A DNA stretch of 64,000 nucleotides, taken from NCBI GenBank assembly GCA_900542145.1, contig UQMF01000007.1, positions 1 to 64,000 on the forward strand, given 5' to 3'. Under the pieces are notes generated by a model. The model had not been told where the DNA came from. It searched no databases and was given only the letters and a program-made list of their open reading frames with translations. Made by a program: the position numbers and the translations under genes. This document shows, one piece after another, positions 43,791-52,546 of the stretch (positions within the stretch are counted from its first letter, which is position 1; the number at the start of each line of letters is the position of its first letter). Source of the stretch: an uncultured Oscillospiraceae bacterium (GTDB lineage Bacteria > Bacillota > Clostridia > Oscillospirales > Ruminococcaceae).

Positions 43791-44429
43791 ATGAAAATCT
43801 ATTCAGTTACAGACAAAGAATTCGCACCCTATGGAAAAGTACTTGGCGGATACGACACCTCCTGCCTAATGAAAGCGCTGGACGAAACCACTCCCCTGCC
43901 CGACGGCGTTGAATACGTTATGAGCGAGGCTTCGCTGGAGAGCACGGCTATTTTCGGTCAGCTCCAGAACAACGCTTACGGCGGAATGCCTATCCAGCTG
44001 GGCTGGTGCAACGGTCACAACACCAGGCTCAACTGCCTGGAATACCACCGCGACAGCGAGCTCAACATCGGTCTGCGCGACTTTATCCTGCTCGTTGCCA
44101 AGGCTGACGACATCATCGACGGCAAGCTCGACACATCAAAGGTCAAGGCATTCAGGGCGGCTGCCGGACAGGTGGTCGAGGTTTACGAAACCACCCTGCA
44201 CTATGCACCGTGCAGCGCAAAGAAGTCCGACGGCTTTAAGGTGGTCATCGCGCTCCCCAAGGGAACCAACGGCGCTATGCCAAACATCGCCCCGAAGAAC
44301 GATGAGGACAAGCGGCTGAGAGCATGCAACAAGTGGCTCCTCGCACATAAGGACGCCAGTGAAGCAGGCGACGGCGCCTACATAGGACTTACCGGCGAGA
44401 ACATCGACATCGCGGCTGACATCGACTGA
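43791..44429 (+). CDS. DUF4867 family protein
   Basis: 212 aa, single globular domain, cupin-like in look (LGWCNGHNTRLNCLEYHRDSELNIG with His/Glu that could bind metal). It fits the DUF4867 family of Clostridia, which has no established reaction; proteins of this kind are sometimes found with sugar metabolism genes, but no such neighbour is present. GAAAGGA precedes the start. Monocistronic. Confidence 0.7.
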   Translation: MKIYSVTDKEFAPYGKVLGGYDTSCLMKALDETTPLPDGVEYVMSEASLESTAIFGQLQNNAYGGMPIQLGWCNGHNTRLNCLEYHRDSELNIGLRDFILLVAKADDIIDGKLDTSKVKAFRAAAGQVVEVYETTLHYAPCSAKKSDGFKVVIALPKGTNGAMPNIAPKNDEDKRLRACNKWLLAHKDASEAGDGAYIGLTGENIDIAADID

Positions 44430-44447
44430 TACATGCCAAATACAACT

Positions 44448-44478
44448 ACACCCCTGACCGGAATCAGGGGTGTTTTTT
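44448..44478 (+). terminator. Terminator after DUF4867 gene
   Basis: 10-bp perfect stem ACACCCCTGA, 6-nt loop, then T run. Confidence 0.88.
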
Positions 44479-44533
44479 TGTGGATTCAGATCGCCTCTTC
44501 TTTGACGCGATCAGGGGACAGCATAAAACTATT

Positions 44534-45439
44534 TCATCCAAGCAGATTCTGTAACACTTTCACGACTGACGGCATTGAATAAACTCCGATCAGCAGGACC
44601 GCGATAACGATAGCCAGCTTCAGCCAGGCGTTCTTGTCGCGCTTTATGTAGCTGCGCCCGGAATCCTTTGATGGGTGGTAAGGCGCCGGAGCCCACCGTA
44701 CCATCGCCGAGATGTACTCCAGCATGTCGTCAAGTTCCGGGGAATTATAGAGCGATATCGCGCCCCCGTTGGACAGAATCAGCATCTGTCCCTGGACGTA
44801 CGAAATATCCGCGATGGGCACGCACAGATAGTCCGAGTGATCGCTGCTGCATTCGTTGTCCCGGGACTCATACCTGTCCTCCTCGCGGTACGAGAAAAAC
44901 AGCTTATCGCACAGCAGATAGCATGTACCGCGAAGGAAATACAGGCGGTCGGTGTGGTAGTCCGTTTCCGCAAGGTGCGGTGGGAGGTCCTTCCGGACAA
45001 GCCTGTTAGTCCCCCAGGTCCCGACCATTATCGTGATTATTCCGGCAAGAAAACAGCCGCAGCCCAGGTACGCATTCCAGTGCCCCATGCTGATAAAGGA
45101 CAGCGTCATGAATCCCACGAAAAGGATCAGCGTTATTCCGGCGGCTCTGCCGGTCCTCTTTCCGCGCTCCGTGCTTCCGCAGAAGTATTTGTCCTGCTTA
45201 ACCGGCTGTCCGCCCAGCAGGCTTCCGGTTATCTGCTCAACGCCGAGAAGCGCCATCGGCACACGGCTCCGGTCGGTTTTCCGGAGTTTTGCGGTAAGGC
45301 TCTGAATCTCCCTCAGCTGATCCTGCGACAGCGCCGTGAACCGCTCAGTCACCGGGAGCTGTTTCCCCAGAAGCACGTCCCATACCCAGGAAAGCTCCGG
45401 ATTACGCTTTATAAAATCCTGCCATATCTCGTTCATCAT
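44534..45439 (-). CDS. Membrane protein of unknown function
   Basis: 301 aa. The N-terminal 95 residues are soluble. Two membrane segments lie at about 98-145 (AAGITLILFVGFMTLSFISMG and YLGCGCFLAGIITIMVG) and one close to the C-terminus (WLKLAIVIAVLLIGVY). Between them is a soluble part that looks like a PH-like domain (YFLRGTCYLLCDKLFFSYRE, ISYVQGQMLILSNGGAISLY). I do not recognise the family. No operon partner. Confidence 0.6.
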   Translation of the reverse strand: MMNEIWQDFIKRNPELSWVWDVLLGKQLPVTERFTALSQDQLREIQSLTAKLRKTDRSRVPMALLGVEQITGSLLGGQPVKQDKYFCGSTERGKRTGRAAGITLILFVGFMTLSFISMGHWNAYLGCGCFLAGIITIMVGTWGTNRLVRKDLPPHLAETDYHTDRLYFLRGTCYLLCDKLFFSYREEDRYESRDNECSSDHSDYLCVPIADISYVQGQMLILSNGGAISLYNSPELDDMLEYISAMVRWAPAPYHPSKDSGRSYIKRDKNAWLKLAIVIAVLLIGVYSMPSVVKVLQNLLG

Positions 45440-45636
45440 AATACCCCTGCTTTACAATCGTTCAGAATTCCATGTTCTTTTATAATTATAACAGCAGGAA
45501 TATTAAATCCGCTACCACGAAAATGTTAATCCTGTGTAAACGCCATGAGTGAGCGCAAAATTCCCTGCCCGGCAAAATCATATTCTCCGCCCTGACCTCA
45601 TACTATGTACAGAAAAAACTATTCTGGAGGTACAAA

Positions 45637-46557
45637 ATGACAGAGTATCTGCCTGAGGGCTACTTATTCACCACCACAGAGAACCGCTCCTGCATTGCAA
45701 GCTTCTATTCGCTCAGCGAGTGCATGTCCGCCGGGAAGGTCCTGGAGGCACCCTGCGTTATCTGCAACAGCCGCCACGACCTCATCGTTGACCTCGGCTG
45801 CATGCGCGGAATTATCCCCCGGGAGGAGGGCGCCATAGGAATCGCCGAGGGCACCACCAAGGACATCGCGCTGATTTCCCGGGTGAACAAGCCGGTTTCC
45901 TTCATCGTGACCGACTTCCGACGGGACGAACAGGGCGACCTTTACGCCGTGCTCTCACGCCGTGCCGCGCAGGTCAAGTGCATGGAAAATTACCTCAGCC
46001 GGCTGGCTCCCGGGGACATAATCCCGGCGAGAGTCACGCACCTGGAGCCTTTCGGCTGCTTCGTTGACATCGGGTGCGGAATTCCATCGCTGATTCCCAT
46101 TGACATGATCTCCGTGTCGCGCATTACCCACCCACAGGACCGCTTCCATGTCGGGCAGAATATTTACGCAGTCGTGAAATCCATCGACAGCGGCAGGATA
46201 TGCCTGACCCACAAAGAACTTCTCGGAACCTGGGAGGAAAACGCTTCCCTCTTTGAGCCGGGGGAAACAGTGACCGGTATCGTGCGCTCCATTGAGGACT
46301 ACGGCATTTTCGTGGAACTTACCCCGAACCTCGCCGGGCTTGCGGAGCTGCGCCAGGACGTCCGCGTAAACAGCTGCGCCAGCGTCTACATAAAGGCGAT
46401 AATCCCGGAGAAGATGAAAATAAAGCTCATCATCGTAAGCACGTCTGACAACGCGTACTGCGACAATGAGCTGAAGTATTTCAAGACCAGCGGTCACATA
46501 GACAGCTGGGTGTATTCCGGCGACAACCAGTCGAAAGTGATACAGACTATTTTTTGA
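45637..46557 (+). CDS. S1 RNA-binding domain protein, RpsA-like
   Basis: 306 aa. Three OB/S1-type domains: a diverged first (about 30-105, DLIVDLGCMRGIIPREE), a good second (about 123-190, GDIIPARVTHLEPFGCFVDIGCG) and a third (about 208-275, GETVTGIVRSIEDYGIFVELTPN). Shorter than ribosomal S1, it is the Clostridia S1-like form thought to act in translation or RNA binding. TGGAGG precedes the ATG. Its 3' end overlaps that of the convergent rarA by 11 bp. Confidence 0.85.
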   Translation: MTEYLPEGYLFTTTENRSCIASFYSLSECMSAGKVLEAPCVICNSRHDLIVDLGCMRGIIPREEGAIGIAEGTTKDIALISRVNKPVSFIVTDFRRDEQGDLYAVLSRRAAQVKCMENYLSRLAPGDIIPARVTHLEPFGCFVDIGCGIPSLIPIDMISVSRITHPQDRFHVGQNIYAVVKSIDSGRICLTHKELLGTWEENASLFEPGETVTGIVRSIEDYGIFVELTPNLAGLAELRQDVRVNSCASVYIKAIIPEKMKIKLIIVSTSDNAYCDNELKYFKTSGHIDSWVYSGDNQSKVIQTIF

Positions 46558-47791
46558 TACGGCTCCAGTACTCCCGGGCGGCGTTTTCCAGCTTGTTGTC
46601 GCCGTACTCGTAGTAGACGTGATCCTTAATCGGATCGGGGAGGTACTGCTGCTTCACCCAATGGTTCGGGTAGTCGTGCGGATAGAGGTAATGCTGCCCC
46701 TTCACCGCCGCGCCCTCGCCGTCGCAATGCACATTCTGGAGCTGCCTCGGGAATTCGTAGGCGGCTCCCTCTTTTATGTCCTCCATCGCCGCGGCAATCG
46801 CCTTGTAGGCGCTGTTGGATTTCGGCGCGGTGGCAAGCAGGATAACCGCCTCCGCCAGGGGAATACGCGCTTCCGGGAGTCCCAGCTGCATGGCGCTGTC
46901 AACGCACGCCTTGACGATCGGTACTGCCTGCGGATACGCAAGCCCGATATCCTCGCTGGCGATAACCAGCAGGCGGCGCGACAGGGAGATTATGTCCCCT
47001 GCTTCCATAAGCCGGGCGGCGTAGTGCAGCGCCGCATTCTCGTCGGAGCCGCGTATGGATTTCTGAAGCGCGGACAGCAGGTCGTAGTGCTGATCACCGT
47101 CCCGGTCGTAGCGCATATTGCTGCGCTGCGTTAGCTCCTGCGCAAGCTCCGGGGTTATCTTTCCGTCGGTGCAGGTCAGCGCGCATAATTCCACCGTGTT
47201 GAGGGATTTGCGCACATCTCCGCCGCAGCCGCGGCAGATGTACTTCACCGCCTCGTCGTCCAGCTGGTATTCCACGCCGGTTTCCTCCGTCATCAGCCGG
47301 AATCCGCGGCGGACGGCACGCTCCAGCTCCTCCGGCTGGACGGGCTTGAATTCAAACACCGTGCTCCGGGAGAGTATCGCATTGTAGACGTAGAAATACG
47401 GATTTTCCGTGGTGGAGGCTATCAGCGTGATACTTCCGTCCTCGATGTACTCCAGCAGGCTCTGCTGCTGCTTTTTATTGAGGTACTGTATCTCGTCAAG
47501 GTACAGCAGTATCCCATTAGAGCCAAGGAACGTATCCACCTCCGAAACCACGCTCTTGATGTCCCCGGTGGAGGCGGAGGTCCCGTTCAGTTTGTGCAGC
47601 CGCATGTTGGCGGATTCCGCGATGATACGGGCGACGGTAGTCTTTCCCACGCCGGAGGGACCGTAAAAGATCATATTAGGAATACGTCCGCTCTCGATGA
47701 TTTTCGAAAGCGGACGATTCTTTCCGATCAGATGTGACTGTCCCACCACGTCGTCTAACGTGGCAGGACGTATTCTGTCAGCTAAGGGCAT
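46547..47791 (-). CDS. rarA: Replication-associated recombination protein A (RarA/MgsA)
   Basis: 414 aa AAA+ ATPase. N-terminal PLADRIRPATLDDVVGQSHLIG, Walker A GPSGVGKTT, Walker B LLYLDEIQYLNKKQQQ, sensor TTENPYF, and the C-terminal tetramer region with HYPHDYP-like YLYPHDYPNHWVKQQYLP. Acts at stalled replication forks. One base follows the prs stop, so it shares the prs message. Confidence 0.94.
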   Translation of the reverse strand: MPLADRIRPATLDDVVGQSHLIGKNRPLSKIIESGRIPNMIFYGPSGVGKTTVARIIAESANMRLHKLNGTSASTGDIKSVVSEVDTFLGSNGILLYLDEIQYLNKKQQQSLLEYIEDGSITLIASTTENPYFYVYNAILSRSTVFEFKPVQPEELERAVRRGFRLMTEETGVEYQLDDEAVKYICRGCGGDVRKSLNTVELCALTCTDGKITPELAQELTQRSNMRYDRDGDQHYDLLSALQKSIRGSDENAALHYAARLMEAGDIISLSRRLLVIASEDIGLAYPQAVPIVKACVDSAMQLGLPEARIPLAEAVILLATAPKSNSAYKAIAAAMEDIKEGAAYEFPRQLQNVHCDGEGAAVKGQHYLYPHDYPNHWVKQQYLPDPIKDHVYYEYGDNKLENAAREYWSRIKK

Positions 47792-47792
47792 A

Positions 47793-48944
47793 TTACAGAC
47801 CTCTGTGCTCTCTCAGCAGAGCCTTGATCTTCTCGTGGGGGTCAATGACGTTGCTGATGGAGGTGTCGTGGTTGATGGAAGCGATGAAATACGCGAGGTA
47901 CTTGGAAACGTCAACCTCCTTGAACCACGGACGGGACAGCAGCTCCGGCGTGCGGTAGGTCAGATTGGTGCCGAATACGCCGTGGATAAGTCCCTTTTCG
48001 TAGGCTTCGTCGAACTGCTTCAGACCCTTGGTGAAAATCGGGTAGGTGGCATATGCGAACATTCTCTTAGCCTTGCGTGCCTTGAGCTCCTTCGCGATGT
48101 CGAGCATGGACTCGCCGGAGGAAATGATGTCGTCCGCAACGAAAACGTCCTTGCCCTCAACGGAAGTACCGAGGTACTCGTGAGCCACGATGGGATTACG
48201 TCCGTCAACGATAACGGAGTAGTCGCGGCGCTTGTAGAACATACCCATATCAACGCTCATTACGGAAGCGTAGAACATGTTTCTCTGGAGCGCGCCCTCG
48301 TCCGGGCTGACTACCATGAAGTGATCCTTGTCGATGATGAGGTCGGGGAAATCCTTGAACATTGCCTTGAGCACCTGATAGCTCGGCATTACGTTGTCGA
48401 AGCCCATCAGCGGAACCGCGTTGCATACTCTGGGGTCGTGCGCGTCAACGGTAACGACGTTCTGAACGCCCATTCTCTGCATCTCCTGGAGTGCAACAGC
48501 GCAGTCCAGGGACTCACGGTAGCTTCTTCTGTGCTGACGGCCGCCGTAGAGCAGCGGCATGATTACGTTGATACGGTGAGGCTTACCGCTTGCAGCCTGG
48601 ATTATTCTCATCAGATCCATGTAGTGATCGTCAGGGGACATGCTGTTCTCCTGGTCGAAAAGCTTGTATTTGCAGCTGTAGTTTCCTACGTCAACAAGTA
48701 TAAACAGATCCTTACCGCGAACGGTGCTCTTGATGAGTCCCTTTGCGTCGCCGGACTGGAATCTCGGGCACTGGCACTCGATCATGTAATCATCGTGCTC
48801 CATGCCGTTCCTGTCTGCCCATCTCTCGAGATAACTGTTGATCTTTGCGCCCAGCTCCTGCGTGCCGTTCATGCAGATAAGTCCGAGAGGGGCAACGGAG
48901 TTGAAGTTCTGATATAATACCTCAGTGTTCTTGACAGTTGTCAT
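47793..48944 (-). CDS. prs: Ribose-phosphate pyrophosphokinase (PRPP synthase)
   Basis: About 383 aa. I chose ATG 48944 because AAGGAAG lies at good spacing inside the upstream in-frame option (48962). The PRPP-binding loop VFVADDIISSGESMLDIA, RRQHRRSYRES region and VDAHDPRV are all visible. It is longer than the common 315-aa class I enzyme; the extra length is at the N-terminus and middle, as in a clostridial subgroup. Makes PRPP for nucleotide, His and Trp synthesis. Confidence 0.87.
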   Translation of the reverse strand: MTTVKNTEVLYQNFNSVAPLGLICMNGTQELGAKINSYLERWADRNGMEHDDYMIECQCPRFQSGDAKGLIKSTVRGKDLFILVDVGNYSCKYKLFDQENSMSPDDHYMDLMRIIQAASGKPHRINVIMPLLYGGRQHRRSYRESLDCAVALQEMQRMGVQNVVTVDAHDPRVCNAVPLMGFDNVMPSYQVLKAMFKDFPDLIIDKDHFMVVSPDEGALQRNMFYASVMSVDMGMFYKRRDYSVIVDGRNPIVAHEYLGTSVEGKDVFVADDIISSGESMLDIAKELKARKAKRMFAYATYPIFTKGLKQFDEAYEKGLIHGVFGTNLTYRTPELLSRPWFKEVDVSKYLAYFIASINHDTSISNVIDPHEKIKALLREHRGL

Positions 48945-49049
48945 TATTTGATCTTCCTTCATTAATTCTATATTCCGGGGAATGTAAACCGCTCCCCCAG
49001 TAGTCTGTTCTCGGAATGCTCCCCTGAACGCCAGGAGAGCTGCGGAATA

Positions 49050-50303
49050 TTACTCGTAAAGCGGATACTTCGCGCAGATCTCGTTGACCATGCCGCGAAC
49101 CTTCTCCTTGTTGCCCTCGAAGTCCTTCGCGGTGAGGTAGATGCACTCGCCGATAACGCGCATATCCTCTTCCTTCAGACCTCTTGTGGTGACAGCCGGA
49201 GTACCGATACGCACGCCGGAGGTCAGCGCAGGCTTCTGCGGATCGTTCGGGATAGCATTCTTGTTGACGGTGATGTAGCACTCGTCCAGATTGTTCTGGA
49301 GATCCTTTCCGGTGATGTTGAACGGACGGAGGTCAACCAGCATGAGGTGGTTGTCTGTGCCGCCGGATACCAGCTGGAATCCCTTCTCAAGAAGAGTGTC
49401 AGCAAGCGTCTTGGCATTCTTGACGATCTGCTCGCCGTAAGCCTTGAACTCCGGCTTGAGCGCCTCGCCGAAGCATACTGCCTTTGCAGCGATGACGTGC
49501 ATGAGGGGACCGCCCTGGGTTCCTGGGAATATTGCGGAATTGATCTTCTTTGCAATGTACTCGTTGTTGGTGAGGATAAGACCGCCTCTCGGACCTCTCA
49601 GGGTCTTGTGGGTGGTGGTGGTGACCACATCTGCGTAAGGAACAGGGCTCTGGTGCTGACCGGCAGCAACAAGGCCTGCGATGTGAGCCATATCTACCAT
49701 GAGATATGCACCGACAGCCCTTGCGATGGAAGAGAGCTTTTCAAAGTCGATAGCCCTGGGGTAAGCGGAAGCGCCTGCCACGATGAGCTTGGGCTTGTTC
49801 TTGTTTGCCAGCTTGTAGAGTTCCTCGTAGTCTATAAATCCGTCATCGTTCGTGCCGTAGGGTACGAAGTTGTAGAACTTACCGGAGATGTTTACAGGTG
49901 AACCGTGCGTCAGATGACCGCCGTGGGCAAGGCTCATGCCCATAACAGTGTCGCCGGGCTGGAGCAGAGCCACATAAACTGCGGTATTAGCCTGCGCGCC
50001 GGAGTGCGCCTGTACGTTCGCGAACTTTGCGCCGAACAGCTTCTTTGCGCGCTCGATTGCGATATTCTCGACGATATCAACGTCCTCGCAGCCGCCGTAG
50101 TAGCGCTTCCCGGGGTAGCCCTCAGCGTACTTGTTGGTGAGTACGCTGCCCATAGCTGCCATTACAGCCGGAGAAACGATATTCTCGCTGGCGATAAGCT
50201 CCAGATTTCTCTTCTGGCGCTTCAGCTCCAGGTTCATTGCGTCAGCGACCTCGCTGTCATAATTGCTCAGAAAACCAATGGTGTCCACGATATCATTGTA
50301 CAT
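49050..50303 (-). CDS. glyA: Serine hydroxymethyltransferase
   Basis: 417 aa from ATG 50303 (AAAGGAG upstream). PLP enzyme converting serine and tetrahydrofolate to glycine and methylene-THF. Motifs: LELIASENIVSPAVMAAMGS, NKYAEGYPGKRYYGG, MVDMAHIAGLVAAG, and the PLP Lys in VTTTTHKTLRGPRGG. Own promoter; not overlapping its neighbours. Confidence 0.97.
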   Translation of the reverse strand: MYNDIVDTIGFLSNYDSEVADAMNLELKRQKRNLELIASENIVSPAVMAAMGSVLTNKYAEGYPGKRYYGGCEDVDIVENIAIERAKKLFGAKFANVQAHSGAQANTAVYVALLQPGDTVMGMSLAHGGHLTHGSPVNISGKFYNFVPYGTNDDGFIDYEELYKLANKNKPKLIVAGASAYPRAIDFEKLSSIARAVGAYLMVDMAHIAGLVAAGQHQSPVPYADVVTTTTHKTLRGPRGGLILTNNEYIAKKINSAIFPGTQGGPLMHVIAAKAVCFGEALKPEFKAYGEQIVKNAKTLADTLLEKGFQLVSGGTDNHLMLVDLRPFNITGKDLQNNLDECYITVNKNAIPNDPQKPALTSGVRIGTPAVTTRGLKEEDMRVIGECIYLTAKDFEGNKEKVRGMVNEICAKYPLYE

Positions 50304-50342
50304 TTTCAAAAGCTCCTTTCATAGTGTATATCAGTTAATTTA

Positions 50343-50371
50343 ATTATAACCGAAATTTAACGCAAATGCAA
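50343..50371 (-). promoter_or_regulatory. Promoter of glyA
   Basis: On the minus strand: TTGCAT, 17 bp, TATAAT. The leader is short and shows no riboswitch-like structure. Confidence 0.75.
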
Positions 50372-50436
50372 CCGTTTTGCGCTATTTCAATGTAATAACC
50401 ATGAAAACCTCCCTTTGTGGAAAGATTTTCGGCGAA

Positions 50437-50466
50437 AAGCCCAAAAGCCGTGTAAAAACACGGCTT
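50437..50466 (-). terminator. Terminator after leuB
   Basis: 9-bp perfect stem AAGCCGTGT, 4-nt loop, followed on the minus strand by a T-rich stretch. Confidence 0.8.
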
Positions 50467-50476
50467 GGACCACTTA

Positions 50477-51559
50477 TCAGATGTATTCTGCAATCTTGCT
50501 TCCCATCTCGGAGCAGGACAGCAGCTTCATGCCCTCGGACATGATATCCCCGGTTCTGAAGCCGTCCCTGATAGCCTGGCGGACTGCGTTCTCTACCGCG
50601 TCAGCCTCCTCAGTCATGTCGAAGGAGTAGCGCAGCATCATCGCAGCGGAAAGTATCGTCGCGATCGGGTTAGCCTTGTTCTGACCCGCAATGTCGGGCG
50701 CGGATCCGCCGGACGGCTCGTAGAGTCCGAACTTGGTTTCGTTCATGCTGGCGGAGGGCAGCATTCCGATGGAGCCTGTTATCATGGAAGCCTCGTCGGA
50801 CAGGATATCGCCGAACATGTTCTCAGTGACCATCACGTCGAACTGCGCAGGATCCTTGACCAGCTGCATTGCGGAGTTATCCACCAGCATGTGCTCCAGC
50901 TTGACCTCGGGGTAATCCTTCGCGACCTCCTCGACTACCTTTCTCCACAGTCTGGAACTGTCGAGTACGTTCGCCTTGTCAACGCTGGTGACCTTCTTGC
51001 GGCGCTTCATTGCAACATCGAACGCCTTGACCGCAATGCGGCGGATCTCCTTTTCGTTGTAGCTCAGGGTGTCCACGGCGGTCATTACGCCATCGACCTC
51101 GCCGGTGTGGCGCTCGCCGAAGTACAGTCCTCCGGTAAGTTCACGCATGATGAGCATGTCGAATCCCTTTTCGCTGATCTCGGTCTTGAGCGGACACGCA
51201 GAAGCAAGCTCGCTGAACAGCAGGCAGGGACGCAGATTTGCGAACAGCCCCAGGGACTTGCGGATCTTCAGCAGCCCTGCCTCCGGACGGAGGTTCGCCG
51301 GGAGCTTATACCACGGGGATTTCGTGGTGTCGCCGCCGATGCTTCCCATCAGCACCGCGTCAGAATCCTTGCAGCGCCCGATGGTTTCGTCGGTCAGCGG
51401 AACTCCGTTGGCGTCGATGGAACAGCCGCCCATCAGCAGCTGCTCGTAATTGAACTTGTGACCGTACTTCGCAGCGACCTTGTCCAGCACCTTCATAGCC
51501 TCGGTGACTATTTCGGGTCCTATTCCGTCGCCCTTGATAACTGCTATATTCTTTTCCAT
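50477..51559 (-). CDS. leuB: 3-isopropylmalate dehydrogenase
   Basis: About 360 aa. ATG 51559 has AAAGG at 8-nt spacing; the ATG six bases earlier is too close. NAD-dependent oxidative decarboxylation in leucine synthesis. Motifs: IAVIKGDGIGPEIV, LMGSIGG, RELTGGLYFGER, TSVDKANVLDSSRLWR, TENMFGDILSDEASMITGSIGMLPSA. Last gene of the leuCD-GNAT-leuB cluster. Confidence 0.95.
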   Translation of the reverse strand: MEKNIAVIKGDGIGPEIVTEAMKVLDKVAAKYGHKFNYEQLLMGGCSIDANGVPLTDETIGRCKDSDAVLMGSIGGDTTKSPWYKLPANLRPEAGLLKIRKSLGLFANLRPCLLFSELASACPLKTEISEKGFDMLIMRELTGGLYFGERHTGEVDGVMTAVDTLSYNEKEIRRIAVKAFDVAMKRRKKVTSVDKANVLDSSRLWRKVVEEVAKDYPEVKLEHMLVDNSAMQLVKDPAQFDVMVTENMFGDILSDEASMITGSIGMLPSASMNETKFGLYEPSGGSAPDIAGQNKANPIATILSAAMMLRYSFDMTEEADAVENAVRQAIRDGFRTGDIMSEGMKLLSCSEMGSKIAEYI

Positions 51560-51572
51560 TGCCATTGCCTTT

Positions 51573-52031
51573 CTATATTATGTCGATCTTCATGCGCAGC
51601 TCCTCGCCTGGCATTCCGCTTTTTGACGTCCTGCGCTTCCCATCGGGTTTGAATCCGAACTCAGCAAAGAATCTCAGCGCCTCCGAGTTATTCTCGTTCA
51701 CCCACAGGAATGCGTTCTGCATTTTCATGCCGCGCATGTTCCTCAGGGAGTGGGACAGCAGCTTCCTGCCAAGTCCCTTGCTGCGGAATCCGTCGCCGAC
51801 ACATATCATGTCGATCTCACAGCTGTCCGGGATCAGCGACTTCGTACACACGCAGACTCCCTTGTGTCGCTTGTCGCAGGTAACGACAGCGACGAGCAGC
51901 GCCTGTTTAATGCACGCCGAAAAACGATCCGCGTCAAAGTGCCGGGTGTATTCCCCGGTGCCGGCTATATCCGCCAGCAGTCCCGGCGACATCTGGGAAT
52001 TGCGCGAAATGTTCTGAATGTTGATAATCAC
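51573..52031 (-). CDS. GNAT family N-acetyltransferase
   Basis: 152 aa with a GTG start (GAGGGGG seven bases upstream). Acetyl-CoA loop VGDGFRSKGLGRKLLSHSL, then LWVNENNSEALRFFAEFGFKPDGKR, the usual GNAT end. Substrate unknown. It lies between leuD and leuB with short gaps (13 and 21 bp), so it is co-transcribed. Confidence 0.85.
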   Translation of the reverse strand: MIINIQNISRNSQMSPGLLADIAGTGEYTRHFDADRFSACIKQALLVAVVTCDKRHKGVCVCTKSLIPDSCEIDMICVGDGFRSKGLGRKLLSHSLRNMRGMKMQNAFLWVNENNSEALRFFAEFGFKPDGKRRTSKSGMPGEELRMKIDII

Positions 52032-52052
52032 AGAACCGCCCCCTCGGCAGGA

Positions 52053-52535
52053 TCAGCCCTTGAGTGAGTTGAGCAGACCGCCCTTGTTGATGATCTCCTT
52101 GATGAACTCAGGGAAAGGCTGTGCCTGATATGTGTGACCCTTTGTAACGTTTGTGATAACGCCGGTATCAAAGTCGATATCAACCTCGTTGCCTGCGTCG
52201 ATATCCTTTGCAGCAGCGTCGCATTCAAGGATCGGCAGACCGATGTTGATGGAGTTGCGGTAGAATATTCTCGCGAAGGTGGAAGCGATAACGCATGCAA
52301 TACCGCTCTCCTTGATGGCGATGGGTGCGTGCTCACGGGAGCTTCCGCAGCCGAAGTTGAGGTTAGCCACCATGATGTCGCCGGGCTTCACCTTGTTGAC
52401 GAAATCCTTGTCGATGTCCTCCATGCAGTGGGAAGCAAGCTCCTTGTGGTCCGCGGTGTTGAGGTAACGAGCCGGGATTATTACGTCCGTATCTACATTA
52501 TCGCCGTACTTATGTACTATGCCGTGTGCTTTCAT
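52053..52535 (-). CDS. leuD: 3-isopropylmalate dehydratase small subunit
   Basis: 160 aa, the short archaeal/clostridial type. DNVDTDVIIPARYLNT, FGCGSSREHAPIAIKESG, VIASTFARIFYRNSINIGLP. Partner of LeuC, 11 bp downstream of it. Confidence 0.95.
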   Translation of the reverse strand: MKAHGIVHKYGDNVDTDVIIPARYLNTADHKELASHCMEDIDKDFVNKVKPGDIMVANLNFGCGSSREHAPIAIKESGIACVIASTFARIFYRNSINIGLPILECDAAAKDIDAGNEVDIDFDTGVITNVTKGHTYQAQPFPEFIKEIINKGGLLNSLKG

Positions 52536-52546
52536 GTCAGCCCTCC

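Noticed and set aside
50304..50476. Riboswitch upstream of glyA
   Set aside because: Promoter to start is about 40 nt, too short for a glycine or SAM riboswitch, and no conserved core is seen.
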